This document shows positions 35,948 to 45,804 of a stretch of 64,000 bases of DNA, piece by piece (the stretch's first letter is position 1; the number at the start of each line of letters is the position of its first letter). The notes under the pieces were generated by a model. The model saw nothing but the letters and a program-made list of their open reading frames with translations, had not been told where the DNA came from and searched no databases. The position numbers were made by a program, and so were the translations under genes. This DNA comes from an uncultured Chlamydiae bacterium (GTDB taxonomy: Bacteria; Chlamydiota; Chlamydiia; Chlamydiales; Rhabdochlamydiaceae). The stretch is from contig CAIJXB010000023.1 of NCBI GenBank assembly GCA_903824495.1, forward strand, positions 1 to 64,000. Reading direction: 5' to 3'.

Positions 35948-38900
35948 ATGAAAACGGGTTCCTTTAAACTGCTTGCGACACTTGCTTGTTTTACAGCAGG
36001 TTCTGGAGGGTTATGTGCAGATGTCACATATAACGTAACCGTTAATTCTGATTCAACTTCATCTCCTGCTGCTGGCTCTCTTCGTCAAGCGATGCTTGAT
36101 GCGATAAACAATGTCACAGATCAAAACATCAATATCACATTCGCAAATGGTCTTGGGACCATTTCTTTAGCAGGTCACTTACCTGTACTGTCCTCTCAAG
36201 GAAGTTCCTCTGTTAATATTGTGGTGAATGGGGGAACCGGCAATACCATTGATGGTGGAAGTAGCTACCAAGCTTTTTTCGTAACACCTATTGTCAATAA
36301 TGGCTCAGTTGCTACTGGTACAATCACAGCAACGATCGAGAATTTAACCCTTCAAAATTGCTCGGTAACAGGAGGAAGTGGAGGGAGCGGTGGAGGTGGA
36401 GGGGCGATGGGAGCCGGAGGTGCTATCTTCGTCAATAACGGAGCGACTGTCATTGCAGAAAACGTCACATTTTCAAATTGCTCTGCAATTGGGGGCCACG
36501 GAGGTTCGTCACCCTCCTACTCATCAGCCGGGGGCGGTGGGGCAAGAGGTGGTGTTGGCGGAACTGCAAATATCAACAGCCCACAAGATCCAGGTTCAGG
36601 TGGAGCTGGTTTTGGGAGCAATGGAGGAGCTGGAGGCGTTAATTTTACCGACTTCTCAGCAGGCGGAGGAGGAGGCGCTAATATATTAGCAACCGGTTCA
36701 ACGAATGGTGGAGCCGGGGATGCTGAGGGTGTCGGAGGTGGAGGTGGCGCAATCGGGGGCTCTGGGGCTGCCGCCTCGTCCGGCGGAGCAGGCGCTAGTG
36801 GTGGTGGCATCGGTGGTAGTGGAGGAAGCTCTCCAGGAGGCTCCGGAGGATACGGAGGAGGTGGCGCTGGAAATGGTTCCGCAGCCGGAGGATTTGGAGG
36901 TGGCGGCGGAGGAGGAATTAGCATGGCCACTGGAGGTCTTGGTGGTGATTTTGGCGGCGGCGGCGGCTCACTAGGAAACGGTGGTGGTGGTGGATTTGGC
37001 GGAGGAGGCGGCGGAGCTGGAGGAGGAAATGGAGGCAACGGAGGATATGGAGGAGGTGGAGGCTCTGCCCCGGTTACAGCAGGTAGTGGTGGATTTGGAG
37101 GGGGAAGCGGCGGACATAATTCAAATGCAGGGGGAGGAGGAGGCGCCGGATTTGGGGGTGCGATTTTCTTTAGATCGGGAGGCTCTCTTACTTTAAATAG
37201 TTGCACATTCAGCGGTAATTCAGTGACTGGTGGAAGTGCTGGAAGTGGAGGGGTGGGAGCGGGTGGAGGACAAGGTCTTGGTAGTGATCTTTTTCTTCAA
37301 AGTGGGACAACCTTATCAGTAACGGGAGATACAACACTTCCTGGAACAATTTATAGTGATGGAGCTTGGACGAAAAGTGGATCTGCTAATTTAACTTTAA
37401 CAGGCACCAATACCTATTCAGGTGGGACCATTTTATCGGGAGGCACTCTTACACTTGGCTCTAGTGCAGCGATTGGCAGCGGGTCTTTATCGATGTTAAC
37501 GGGCACTACATTAGGCGTGAATGATACCATTTCAGCATCGAATGCGATTGCAATCACAGGAACTGGAACAATTTCTGTGAGTAGCGGGACTGGAACTTTG
37601 ACAGGAGTGATTTCAGGTGGCGCTTTGAATAAAGCGGGAGCTGGAACGCTTTCTTTGACAAACACAAACACCTATACAGGTGGAACTATTATTACTGCCG
37701 GTATCTTGTCGATTGCAAGCACAGACAACATAGGAGGCTCTACAACATCTTTAACCCTAGCAGGAGGCACCTTTGCTCCTACAGATGACATTACAACTTC
37801 CGGAAGTGTGAGTGTTACAGCAAGCTCGACCATTACGACAGCTTCAGGAAAGACAACGACACTCTCAGGTCTTGTCACAGGATCTAACGGATCGACGTTG
37901 ACCCTTGCAGGATCTGGCACGAACATCCTTTCGCTGGTATCGGTTGGAAGCTCTGACACATTTACAATCTCCGGCATCATCGCAGGCTCTGGCTCCCTTA
38001 CAAAGTCAGGAGCAGGAACCCTTACATTGACTAGCAGCAACACCTATTTAAGTGGAACAGTCATTTCAGCTGGAACACTTGCTATTTCAAGCATTGCAAA
38101 TATCGGTGGTGGGGCAAATCCGATCACCTTATCTGGTGGGACTTTGCATTCAACTGGTAATGTTACAACTGCTGCAAGTATGAGTGTGACAGCAAGCTCT
38201 GGCATTACAACAGATACTTCCTTTACTACGACACTTTTAGGTCTTATTACAGGTTCAAATGGAGCAACACTCACGCTAACAGGTCCTGGCACAAATTCTC
38301 TTTCACAAGTAGCTGTGGCAGGCAGTGATACCTTTACAATTGCAGGAGCCGTCGGTGGCAGCTCCTCCCTTACAAAGACGGGAACAGGAACTCTTGTTTT
38401 AAGTGGTAGCAGTACCTATTCTGGTGGAACGGTGATCTCAGCTGGAACACTCTCGATTTCAAGCGCCCCAAATGTTGGGGGCTCCTCAGCCGGAATTACC
38501 TTATCCGGTGGAACACTTCAATCAACGGGCAATGTGACAAGCTCTGGAGCTGTCAGCGTAACAGCAAACTCTACAATAACAACAAACACCGCCGTAACAA
38601 CAGCGCTTACAGGAATCCTTACTGGGGCTGATGGGGTGACGTTGACACTTGCAGGATTTGGGACAAATTCTCTTTCTCAGGTATCTGTAGGAGGCTCTGA
38701 TACGTTCACAATAACAGGTGCTATCGGAGGTACTTCTTCTCTTACAAAACTCGGAACCGGAACTCTTATTTTATCAAGTACCAATACTTATTCAGGCGGG
38801 ACCATAATTTCTGCTGGAACACTTACGATTTTAAGCGCTTCCAATATTGGTGGAGCCTCTACGGCTCTTACATTATCAGGTGGCAGTTTGCATGTGACAG

Positions 38901-41900
38901 GTAACGTTGCAATGACCGGCACTGTAAGTGTGACAGCAAGCTCTACGATTACAACTGACGCATCGATGATGGCGACCTTTACAGGTCTTGTCACAGGTGC
39001 AAATGGAGTGACTTTGACCCTTGCCGGATCTGGAACCAATTCTATTTCCCAGGTGGCAGTAAATAGTTCAAATACTTTCACGATTGCAGGAGTGATCGGT
39101 GGAACATCATCACTTACTAAGTCAGGAACCGGAACTCTTATTCTAACTGGCACCAATACGTATTCGGGTGGAACAGTGATCTCTGCTGGAACTCTTGAGA
39201 TTTCAAGTGAAGGAAATATCGGTGGATCCTCATCTTCGATCACATTATCTGGAGGAACACTACATGCAATAGATAACGTCGCTACTTCAGGCGCTATTGC
39301 TGTGACAGCAAGCTCGACGATTACGACGGATTCTTCAAAGACCACAACTCTAAGCGGTCTTTTGACCGGTTCAAATGGATCGACATTAACCCTTGCAGGA
39401 TCTGGAACGAATTCGATTTCTCAGGTAGCGGTCGGTAGTTCTGATTCCTTTACTATTGCAGGCGTGATCGGCGGATCATCCTCTCTTACAAAGACAGGAG
39501 CTGGGACTCTTATCTTAAGCGGTACGAATACGTTTTCAGGAGGAGTTTCTTTATCGGCAGGATTTATCATAGTAGGGGCTAATGCCGCTCTTGGTAGTGG
39601 GACTTTAACGATGGCAGATACCACTGTATTGAATATAAATAATGGTATTTCTGCATCGAATGCCATCGATATAAATGGTACATCGGTATTTTTTGTCGAT
39701 ACGGGAAGTACAGGAACCTTGACGGGTAACTTTGGGAATACAGCCGGTGCTTTGAATAAATTGGGTGCCGGAACTCTAGTGCTCACAGGTACAAATTCGT
39801 ATACACTCGGGACTTGGATCTACGACGGTACCTTGTCTATTTCAAGTGCTGCTAACGTCGGAGGCTCGTCTAGCACATTGAACCTAGCCGGAGGAACGCT
39901 TCACTCAACGGGCAACGTCACAACCTCCGGAGCTGTAAGCGTTACTGCAAACTCTACGATTACAACAGACTCTTCGATGACAACAACGCTCAGTGGCCTT
40001 ATTACAGGCTCAAATGGTGTGACATTAACTCTTGCAGGACTCGGAACGAATTCACTCGCTCAGGTCGCAGTAACAGGTTCTAATTCTTTTACGATAGCAG
40101 GAGCTATTGGAGGCTCTAGCTCTCTTACTAAAACAGGAACCGGAACTCTTATTTTAACAGGGACAAGCACGTATTCAGGCGGGACTGTGATTTCAGCTGG
40201 AACTCTTGCTATTGCAAGTGCCTCAAATATTGGAGGCTCATCAGCTGGATTTACTCTTGGAGGAGGAACCCTTCATGCGACAGATAACGTAACAACTTCC
40301 GGAGCTGTGAGCGTAACAGCAGACTCTACCATAACAACAGACAGCTCAAAGACAACAACTCTTAGCGGCCTTTTGACCGGTTCAAATGGCGTGACCTTAA
40401 CTCTTGCAGGAACCGGAACGAATTCTCTTGCGCAGGTGGCAGTAACTGGTTCTAATTCCTTTACGATTGCAGGAGTGATCGGAGGATCATCATCACTGAC
40501 AAAATCGGGAACAGGTACCCTTGCCTTAACTGGCACGAATACATATTCAGGTGGGACAACGATCTCTGCGGGTACTTTAACGGTTTTAAAAGCTGTCAAT
40601 ATCGGGGGCTCTTCGGCTGGCTTTACGCTCTCTGGTGGAACTCTTCATATCGTTGGTGACGTCGCATTATCGGGAGCGTCTTTTGTAAGTGCAAACTCCA
40701 CAATTATGACAGCTTCTCTTAAAACCGCTACACTTACAGGGCTTCTCACAGGTTCAGACGGTGTGACATTGACGATTTCCGGATCTGGGGCTACATCTTT
40801 TTCGAGGGTAGCAGTGAATAATTCCGATTCATTTACAATCGCGGGTACTATTACTAACGGAATCAATACCTCTACATCTTTGACAAAGTCAGGAACCGGA
40901 ACTCTTATTTTAACAGGTACTAATACCTATTCAAGTGGAACCATCATTTCTGCCGGAACTTTATCCATTTCAAGTGCTGGCAATATTGGAGGAGTGTCAG
41001 CTGGACTTGCCTTATCCGGTGGAACCCTTCATTCAACAGGTGATGTCACACTCTCGGCAAATATAGGCGTAACAGCAAGTTCTGGCATTGACACAGATGC
41101 AACCTTTACTACAGCGCTCAGCGGCATTCTCACAGGTTCAAATGGAGCGACGTTAACTCTATCTGGTGCTGGAACAAATTCTCTTTCACAGGTGGCAGTT
41201 AATAATAGCGACCTGTTCACAATTGCAGGAGCGATCGGTGGCACTGAGCCCCTTATAAAGACAGGGACCGGAACACTTATTTTGACAGGCACCAGTACCT
41301 ACAATGGTAAAACCTATGTGAACGAAGGGACTTTAGAAGTGGATGGAGATATTACTTCGAGCCCCGATCCTGTTGTTGCATCAGGAGCGATCCTTTCAGG
41401 GACAGGGACTGTAGGTGATACAATTGTAGAAAGTGGTGGTACGGTCAAAGGTGGAAATCCTCTTGGTACTTTGACAATTGATGGAACTCTTACTTTCGAA
41501 GGGGGATCGATTTTTGGAAGTACGATTGTTCCGGGAGCTATTTCTCTTGTCAATGTTACAGGTAATGTAGACATTGGTGATACAAACTACATGATCGCCT
41601 TCACACCAGGGGATTACAACAACCACTCTGCTGTTATTTTAACAGGTGGACACATTACAGGGCAATTTACAACCGTTGATGTGAATAGCCTTGCAGCAAA
41701 CTTTATTACTGCCGTTTTAACCTACACAGATACGACAGTTACCTTAGGAATGAGGGCAAGATCTTTTGACGGAATGGTTACAGGAATCAATGCAAAGCAA
41801 GTAGGTAAAGGTTTAATGGGAGCTATCGTATACAACCGCACGAAAGTCTCTTATACACTTGGGCCTAATTCTACGGTCATAGCTTCTCCAGAGCCACAGT

Positions 41901-43009
41901 TAGTAGATGTCCTTAAAAGCTTGATCTCATTTACTGAGGCGACCCAGATGACCTATGCGCTGAACCAATTGCATCCAGCGCAGCTCAAAGGGATGGCAAT
42001 TTCTCAAGAAAACAATGCCGTTCGGGTCAGAGAATCCTTAAGTCAAAGAATGCTAAATGACATCGATGCTGAAAATTGTGGAACAGCCAATAGCTACCAT
42101 AAAAAAGATACATCTTGCTGTGAAAAAGATAAAAAAATCATGACAGCTTGGGTAAGCGGCATTGGCGACACCCTAAAACAAGACAATGTAAACAATAGCT
42201 ACGGTCCTTTGACCGGATACCGCACAAATACAGGCGGCGTCGTCACAGGAATCGATGCTCTTTTTGCTGAAATTTTCTACGCTGGAGCGCTTGGTGGCTA
42301 TACCCATTCCCATCTTCATTTTGAAGATGGCAAAGGAACGGGAGACATTGCCTCAGGTTACGCCGGAGTCTATTTTTCTATTGTAGGGCCGCAGCTTTGG
42401 GGTGATGGATTTTTAGGGGATGTATTTTATGCAAATGCTTCTGTCATTGGAAGCTGGAGTAAGTATAGAGCTGATAGACACATTGAGTATGCAGCAGTCA
42501 ATCTCACTGCTAAAAATAACCATGGGGGCAATCAGCTTCTTTCCCATTTTGACACAGGGCTTAATTTCAACTGGTGGGGCCTTGCAGTTCGACCTTTTGA
42601 TAGCTTTGATTACATCACCCAAACAGAAAGAGGGTATCAGGAGCATAACGCTGGACAGTGGGATCTCACTGTCTCAAGAAAGAATGCAATCATGATGCGC
42701 AACGAACTAGGTTTGCAGTTTTCAAGATGCTTTTGCACTTGCTCATCCAAATGGATAGTCTCTCCTAAATTTTCTTGGGTAAGAGAAGTGAGAGTCAAAG
42801 GAGAAACCTTTAATGTGAATTTCACAGAGGGAGGAACTCCCTTTGTAATCCATGGATATTTTCCTGATAGAAGTCTTTTTGTTCCAGGTCTTGCACTTAC
42901 CGGCTTTATGCTAAACGATGCTGTGGCCTTGGACCTTTATTATAACGGGGAATTTAGTGGCGGCTATAGCTCGAATAGTTTTGGCGGACAGATCGGTTAT
43001 TCTTTCTAA
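35948..43009 (+). CDS. giant autotransporter adhesin 3, 2353 aa
   Basis: AAGGAG lies directly upstream of the ATG. After the signal peptide (LLATLACFTAGSGGLCA) come a SLRQAMLDAIN beta-helix start, a segment with chlamydial Pmp-like motifs (GGAI twice, FSGN), and an extreme glycine block at about residues 140-400. Nine 124-residue autotransporter repeats follow, then the shared linker and the barrel ending GQIGYSF. The protein would form a long surface fibre. The 3' end overlaps the convergent comEC gene by 56 bases. Barrel cysteines TSCCEKDK and CFCTCSSKW match the paralogues. Confidence 0.92.
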   Translation: MKTGSFKLLATLACFTAGSGGLCADVTYNVTVNSDSTSSPAAGSLRQAMLDAINNVTDQNINITFANGLGTISLAGHLPVLSSQGSSSVNIVVNGGTGNTIDGGSSYQAFFVTPIVNNGSVATGTITATIENLTLQNCSVTGGSGGSGGGGGAMGAGGAIFVNNGATVIAENVTFSNCSAIGGHGGSSPSYSSAGGGGARGGVGGTANINSPQDPGSGGAGFGSNGGAGGVNFTDFSAGGGGGANILATGSTNGGAGDAEGVGGGGGAIGGSGAAASSGGAGASGGGIGGSGGSSPGGSGGYGGGGAGNGSAAGGFGGGGGGGISMATGGLGGDFGGGGGSLGNGGGGGFGGGGGGAGGGNGGNGGYGGGGGSAPVTAGSGGFGGGSGGHNSNAGGGGGAGFGGAIFFRSGGSLTLNSCTFSGNSVTGGSAGSGGVGAGGGQGLGSDLFLQSGTTLSVTGDTTLPGTIYSDGAWTKSGSANLTLTGTNTYSGGTILSGGTLTLGSSAAIGSGSLSMLTGTTLGVNDTISASNAIAITGTGTISVSSGTGTLTGVISGGALNKAGAGTLSLTNTNTYTGGTIITAGILSIASTDNIGGSTTSLTLAGGTFAPTDDITTSGSVSVTASSTITTASGKTTTLSGLVTGSNGSTLTLAGSGTNILSLVSVGSSDTFTISGIIAGSGSLTKSGAGTLTLTSSNTYLSGTVISAGTLAISSIANIGGGANPITLSGGTLHSTGNVTTAASMSVTASSGITTDTSFTTTLLGLITGSNGATLTLTGPGTNSLSQVAVAGSDTFTIAGAVGGSSSLTKTGTGTLVLSGSSTYSGGTVISAGTLSISSAPNVGGSSAGITLSGGTLQSTGNVTSSGAVSVTANSTITTNTAVTTALTGILTGADGVTLTLAGFGTNSLSQVSVGGSDTFTITGAIGGTSSLTKLGTGTLILSSTNTYSGGTIISAGTLTILSASNIGGASTALTLSGGSLHVTGNVAMTGTVSVTASSTITTDASMMATFTGLVTGANGVTLTLAGSGTNSISQVAVNSSNTFTIAGVIGGTSSLTKSGTGTLILTGTNTYSGGTVISAGTLEISSEGNIGGSSSSITLSGGTLHAIDNVATSGAIAVTASSTITTDSSKTTTLSGLLTGSNGSTLTLAGSGTNSISQVAVGSSDSFTIAGVIGGSSSLTKTGAGTLILSGTNTFSGGVSLSAGFIIVGANAALGSGTLTMADTTVLNINNGISASNAIDINGTSVFFVDTGSTGTLTGNFGNTAGALNKLGAGTLVLTGTNSYTLGTWIYDGTLSISSAANVGGSSSTLNLAGGTLHSTGNVTTSGAVSVTANSTITTDSSMTTTLSGLITGSNGVTLTLAGLGTNSLAQVAVTGSNSFTIAGAIGGSSSLTKTGTGTLILTGTSTYSGGTVISAGTLAIASASNIGGSSAGFTLGGGTLHATDNVTTSGAVSVTADSTITTDSSKTTTLSGLLTGSNGVTLTLAGTGTNSLAQVAVTGSNSFTIAGVIGGSSSLTKSGTGTLALTGTNTYSGGTTISAGTLTVLKAVNIGGSSAGFTLSGGTLHIVGDVALSGASFVSANSTIMTASLKTATLTGLLTGSDGVTLTISGSGATSFSRVAVNNSDSFTIAGTITNGINTSTSLTKSGTGTLILTGTNTYSSGTIISAGTLSISSAGNIGGVSAGLALSGGTLHSTGDVTLSANIGVTASSGIDTDATFTTALSGILTGSNGATLTLSGAGTNSLSQVAVNNSDLFTIAGAIGGTEPLIKTGTGTLILTGTSTYNGKTYVNEGTLEVDGDITSSPDPVVASGAILSGTGTVGDTIVESGGTVKGGNPLGTLTIDGTLTFEGGSIFGSTIVPGAISLVNVTGNVDIGDTNYMIAFTPGDYNNHSAVILTGGHITGQFTTVDVNSLAANFITAVLTYTDTTVTLGMRARSFDGMVTGINAKQVGKGLMGAIVYNRTKVSYTLGPNSTVIASPEPQLVDVLKSLISFTEATQMTYALNQLHPAQLKGMAISQENNAVRVRESLSQRMLNDIDAENCGTANSYHKKDTSCCEKDKKIMTAWVSGIGDTLKQDNVNNSYGPLTGYRTNTGGVVTGIDALFAEIFYAGALGGYTHSHLHFEDGKGTGDIASGYAGVYFSIVGPQLWGDGFLGDVFYANASVIGSWSKYRADRHIEYAAVNLTAKNNHGGNQLLSHFDTGLNFNWWGLAVRPFDSFDYITQTERGYQEHNAGQWDLTVSRKNAIMMRNELGLQFSRCFCTCSSKWIVSPKFSWVREVRVKGETFNVNFTEGGTPFVIHGYFPDRSLFVPGLALTGFMLNDAVALDLYYNGEFSGGYSSNSFGGQIGYSF
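36367..37170 (+). repeat. glycine-rich low-complexity block in autotransporter 3
   Basis: About 265 codons are dominated by GGA/GGT/GGC with short runs of Ser, Ala, Asn and Phe. The local GC content is far above the surrounding sequence. Long open frames on the other five frames in this stretch are by-products of the GGN composition. Confidence 0.9.
37763..41389 (+). repeat. nine copies of a 372-bp repeat in autotransporter 3
   Basis: The codons for GGT(L/F) that open each unit fall at 37763, 38135, 38507, 38879, 39251, 39890, 40262, 40634 and 41018. Spacing is exactly 372 bp except for a 267-bp insertion between copies five and six (a different repeat type) and a 12-bp insertion in copy eight. 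Each unit encodes 124 residues with LTKTGTGTLILTGTNTYSGG-like text. Confidence 0.92.
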
Positions 43010-44450
43010 GCTTTAAAAATTCCACTATAAAAGGGAGTGAAAACACTCCCAGAAGTAAAACTACTAATACAGAAAGTGGAAAGGTTTCTACTCGAAGGTA
43101 CACATCTAAAAAAATAGGGGACTGAGTGATAAGTCCCAAAATTTCTCTTGTAAATAGTTCATTGCAATAGCTAAGAAAATGGGCTACAGGAGGAATGAGT
43201 AGAAAAAAGGGCAAAGAAGCAAAAAACAAGAACAACGAAAGCGATAGACTTAAAGGGATAAAAAGGTTGTAGGCAAGGCTCATTATAGGGAACTTGTGGA
43301 AGTAAAAAAGACATACGGCAGTGGTCGAGAGGCCTACTGCGATGTTTAATGCAGTTGCAGATCTTAAAAAACAGCAAATCAGATAGCACCATCTTTCAAA
43401 ACCATTAAACTTCAAAATCTCGGCATCTTCTCTACGCGGGAAAAATAAAAGCATCCATTTTTTGCTTAAGGGAAGCAAAAACAAAATAGAAAACGTTGCT
43501 AGGAAGCTGAGCTGAAAGCCTAAGTGAGAAATAACTCTAGGATTTAACAGAGTCTCTAAAAAAAGCGTAGCTCCTAGCAAGTTGAGACCATTTGTGCGCC
43601 ACCTGTTTAATTTTCCAATCAAGTAAAGACAAAGAGCCAGATAAGCCCTTAAAATAGAAGGGGAGCTTCCGAGGAGTAAAAAGTATGAAGTAAGACAGAG
43701 TAAAAGAGCGATATACGCCGTCTTTTCTTTTAAAAAAGTTCGGAAGAAAAGTCCTAAAAAAAAAGCCAAAAGTCCAAAATGAAAGCCTGAAATTGCTAAA
43801 ACATGTTGCAATCCAAGCCTTGCAAAATCGAATTTAAGCATTCTGTCATCCAAACTTCCTAAAGTAAGAGCTACAATCAAATCCGCTACTTTAGAATCTG
43901 CAAATAAAAGGCGGATTTTTTGGGACAAAAACTGTTTTGCTTGAAATCTCCACTCCACCAAAGAAAATGAATAGGGAACTTTTTCCCACTTCTCTGGTTT
44001 AAATGTAAAAAAAACATGTTCTTCTCCCTTTTTCTCTAAAGAGCCTTCTAGCTCATAAGAGGCGTCGATAAAGGGACGTTTCATAGAAGAAGAAAGAGCG
44101 ATAGAGCAGGGGATGTTTTTGATGGATATATCCATACACTGAAGTGTCCCTTTTAAAACTTTGCTTTTTTTAAAATGGGAGCGCTCTTCTTTGATCTCAG
44201 TAGGGGTAAAAAGGAACCTGCCTTTTGTGATCTTTTCAGAAGGATGGATCTCTTTATTATGATGTCCATAAAAGCAGGCAACGATGAAACACAAAACAAG
44301 AGAAAAGATTTTGCGGGAAGGAATCAAGAGAGCAAAAAAAGGCAAAAGAAAGGCCCCATTAAAGCTTTTTACAAAGCTAAGGCCTAGTAAGAAAAAAAGA
44401 GCGTAGAGTAGAGCAGGGTGGCGTTTACAAAAAACAGCAAAAGAGATCAT
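42954..44450 (-). CDS. comEC: ComEC/Rec2-family DNA uptake channel, chlamydial short form
   Basis: The 498-residue protein has many membrane helices and the ComEC signature LQHVLAISGFHFGLLAFFLGL. The N-terminal OB-like region (about 90-170) is present, but the C-terminal metallo-beta-lactamase domain of long ComEC proteins is absent, as in C. trachomatis CT339. It would translocate single-stranded DNA across the inner membrane. Its ATG directly abuts the TAG of ndh upstream. The last 56 bases overlap autotransporter 3. Confidence 0.9.
   Translation of the reverse strand: MISFAVFCKRHPALLYALFFLLGLSFVKSFNGAFLLPFFALLIPSRKIFSLVLCFIVACFYGHHNKEIHPSEKITKGRFLFTPTEIKEERSHFKKSKVLKGTLQCMDISIKNIPCSIALSSSMKRPFIDASYELEGSLEKKGEEHVFFTFKPEKWEKVPYSFSLVEWRFQAKQFLSQKIRLLFADSKVADLIVALTLGSLDDRMLKFDFARLGLQHVLAISGFHFGLLAFFLGLFFRTFLKEKTAYIALLLCLTSYFLLLGSSPSILRAYLALCLYLIGKLNRWRTNGLNLLGATLFLETLLNPRVISHLGFQLSFLATFSILFLLPLSKKWMLLFFPRREDAEILKFNGFERWCYLICCFLRSATALNIAVGLSTTAVCLFYFHKFPIMSLAYNLFIPLSLSLSLFLFFASLPFFLLIPPVAHFLSYCNELFTREILGLITQSPIFLDVYLRVETFPLSVLVVLLLGVFSLPFIVEFLKLRKNNRSVRQNYSSYSRH
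43033..43050. terminator. stem-loop after autotransporter 3
   Basis: GGGAGTG-AAAA-CACTCCC forms a perfect 7-bp hairpin 23 bases after the autotransporter stop, lying inside the convergent comEC coding sequence. There is no U tract on either strand. Confidence 0.4.
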
Positions 44451-45716
44451 CTACTTTTGAGGAAGCTCCGCATCTATTTCTTTTGTGATGATCCTCACTC
44501 CCCTTTGTCCTGTGACAAAGACGATAGCCCATTCAATCAAAACGCTAAATCTACTTCTAAATCCGATCAAATAGGCAACGTGGATAAGTCCCCAAGCAAG
44601 CCAAGCTAAAAAGCCTCCAAACTCAAACTTGCCAATGGCTGCAATGGCCTTGCCTTTTCCAATCGTTGCCATGCTTCCTTTGTCGTGGTAGTGGAACGGC
44701 TTGCGATTGGATGGCGCTACCTTTTTCTTCAAAATCTTTGCCACATACTTTCCTTGTTGGATCGCAACAGGTGCAGTTCCAGGCAGTGGCTTGCCTTCTT
44801 GTTCTTTGGCATGCGCAGCATCGCCAATGACAAAGATCTCAGGATGTCCTGGAACAGTAAGATCATCGCCTACAATCAACCTTCCTTGTCGATCTAAAGG
44901 TACTTCAAGAGTTTTAAGTAAGGGAGAGGCTTGGTTGCCAGCTGCCCAGATCACATTTTTACTTGGTATGAACTGGTCTTCGACCTGAACACCTTCACTT
45001 GTGATGTTTGTAACTTTCTTTCCAGTGACAACTTGCACTCCAAGATTACTCAAATCATCTTTTGCGGCATTTGAGAGTTTTTCTGAATAAACAGGAAGAA
45101 TGTGAGGTAAACCTTCGACTAAAAAGACCTTTGCTTCCTCTGGTCTGATCCGTCTAAAATTGTTGAGCATCGTTGTTCTTGCAATCTCTGCAATAGAGCC
45201 TGCCATTTCAACGCCTGTGGGCCCGCCTCCGATGACAACGAAGTTTAAATACTTAGCAATTTCAGAAGAGTCACTAAGTCTTTCTGCCTTTTCAAAAGAC
45301 ATCAAGATGTGCTGTCTAATATGCAAAGCGTCAGCGATGGTCTTAAGACCAGGTGCAAGTGGCTCCCACTGATCGTTTCCAAAATAGGAGTGTCTTGCGC
45401 CTGTTGCAATCACAAGGAAGTCATAGTCGAGGGTATCGCCATTAGCAAGCACGAGCTGTTTTTTTTCTTTATTGATACGGGTGACTTCTCCCATGATGAC
45501 CATGGTATTTTTTTGCTTGCAAAAGACTTCTCGAAGAGGATAAGCGATTTCAGCAGGAGAAAGGGCTGCCGTTGCAACTTGATATAAAAGTGGCTGGAAA
45601 AGATGATGGTTGGACTTGTCCACCAAGGTAATGTCTAGATCAGCCTTATGTAGAGCCTTTATAGCATTAAGCCCACCAAAGCCTCCACCAATCACAACAA
45701 CACGAGAGTAGCCCAT
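44451..45716 (-). CDS. ndh: type II NADH dehydrogenase (NDH-2)
   Basis: A 421-residue flavoprotein with the FAD-binding start VVVIGGGFGGLNAIKAL, quinone-oxidoreductase text FQPLLYQVATAALSP, a second Rossmann NADH site NFVVIGGGPTGVEMAGS near 165, and the FAD-binding IFVIGDAAH near 300. The C-terminus has amphipathic or membrane-binding helices (WLAWGLIHVAYLIG). It oxidises NADH and reduces quinone without pumping ions. It is a peripheral inner-membrane protein, co-transcribed with comEC. Confidence 0.95.
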   Translation of the reverse strand: MGYSRVVVIGGGFGGLNAIKALHKADLDITLVDKSNHHLFQPLLYQVATAALSPAEIAYPLREVFCKQKNTMVIMGEVTRINKEKKQLVLANGDTLDYDFLVIATGARHSYFGNDQWEPLAPGLKTIADALHIRQHILMSFEKAERLSDSSEIAKYLNFVVIGGGPTGVEMAGSIAEIARTTMLNNFRRIRPEEAKVFLVEGLPHILPVYSEKLSNAAKDDLSNLGVQVVTGKKVTNITSEGVQVEDQFIPSKNVIWAAGNQASPLLKTLEVPLDRQGRLIVGDDLTVPGHPEIFVIGDAAHAKEQEGKPLPGTAPVAIQQGKYVAKILKKKVAPSNRKPFHYHDKGSMATIGKGKAIAAIGKFEFGGFLAWLAWGLIHVAYLIGFRSRFSVLIEWAIVFVTGQRGVRIITKEIDAELPQK

Positions 45717-45804
45717 TTCTAGTCCTTAGTTTCTATATTCAGAGGACTCTATCTCATCTTATTCTCTAAATATTTGCAAAGGATTTGTGCAGGTACAGTG
45801 GCAA

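Noticed and set aside
36517..37206. Long Pro-rich open frame on the minus strand, and two more plus-strand frames, within the glycine block
   Set aside because: GGN codons read on other frames give stop-free Pro- or Glu/Val-rich text; there are no start signals and the autotransporter frame explains the sequence.
37763..41389. CRISPR-like regular repeats
   Set aside because: Unit length is 372 bp, in frame and coding; there are no short repeats with unique spacers and no cas genes.
37414..41574. Many minus-strand open frames of 80-185 codons opposite autotransporter 3
   Set aside because: All repeat with the 372-bp period and are antisense shadows of the repeat array.
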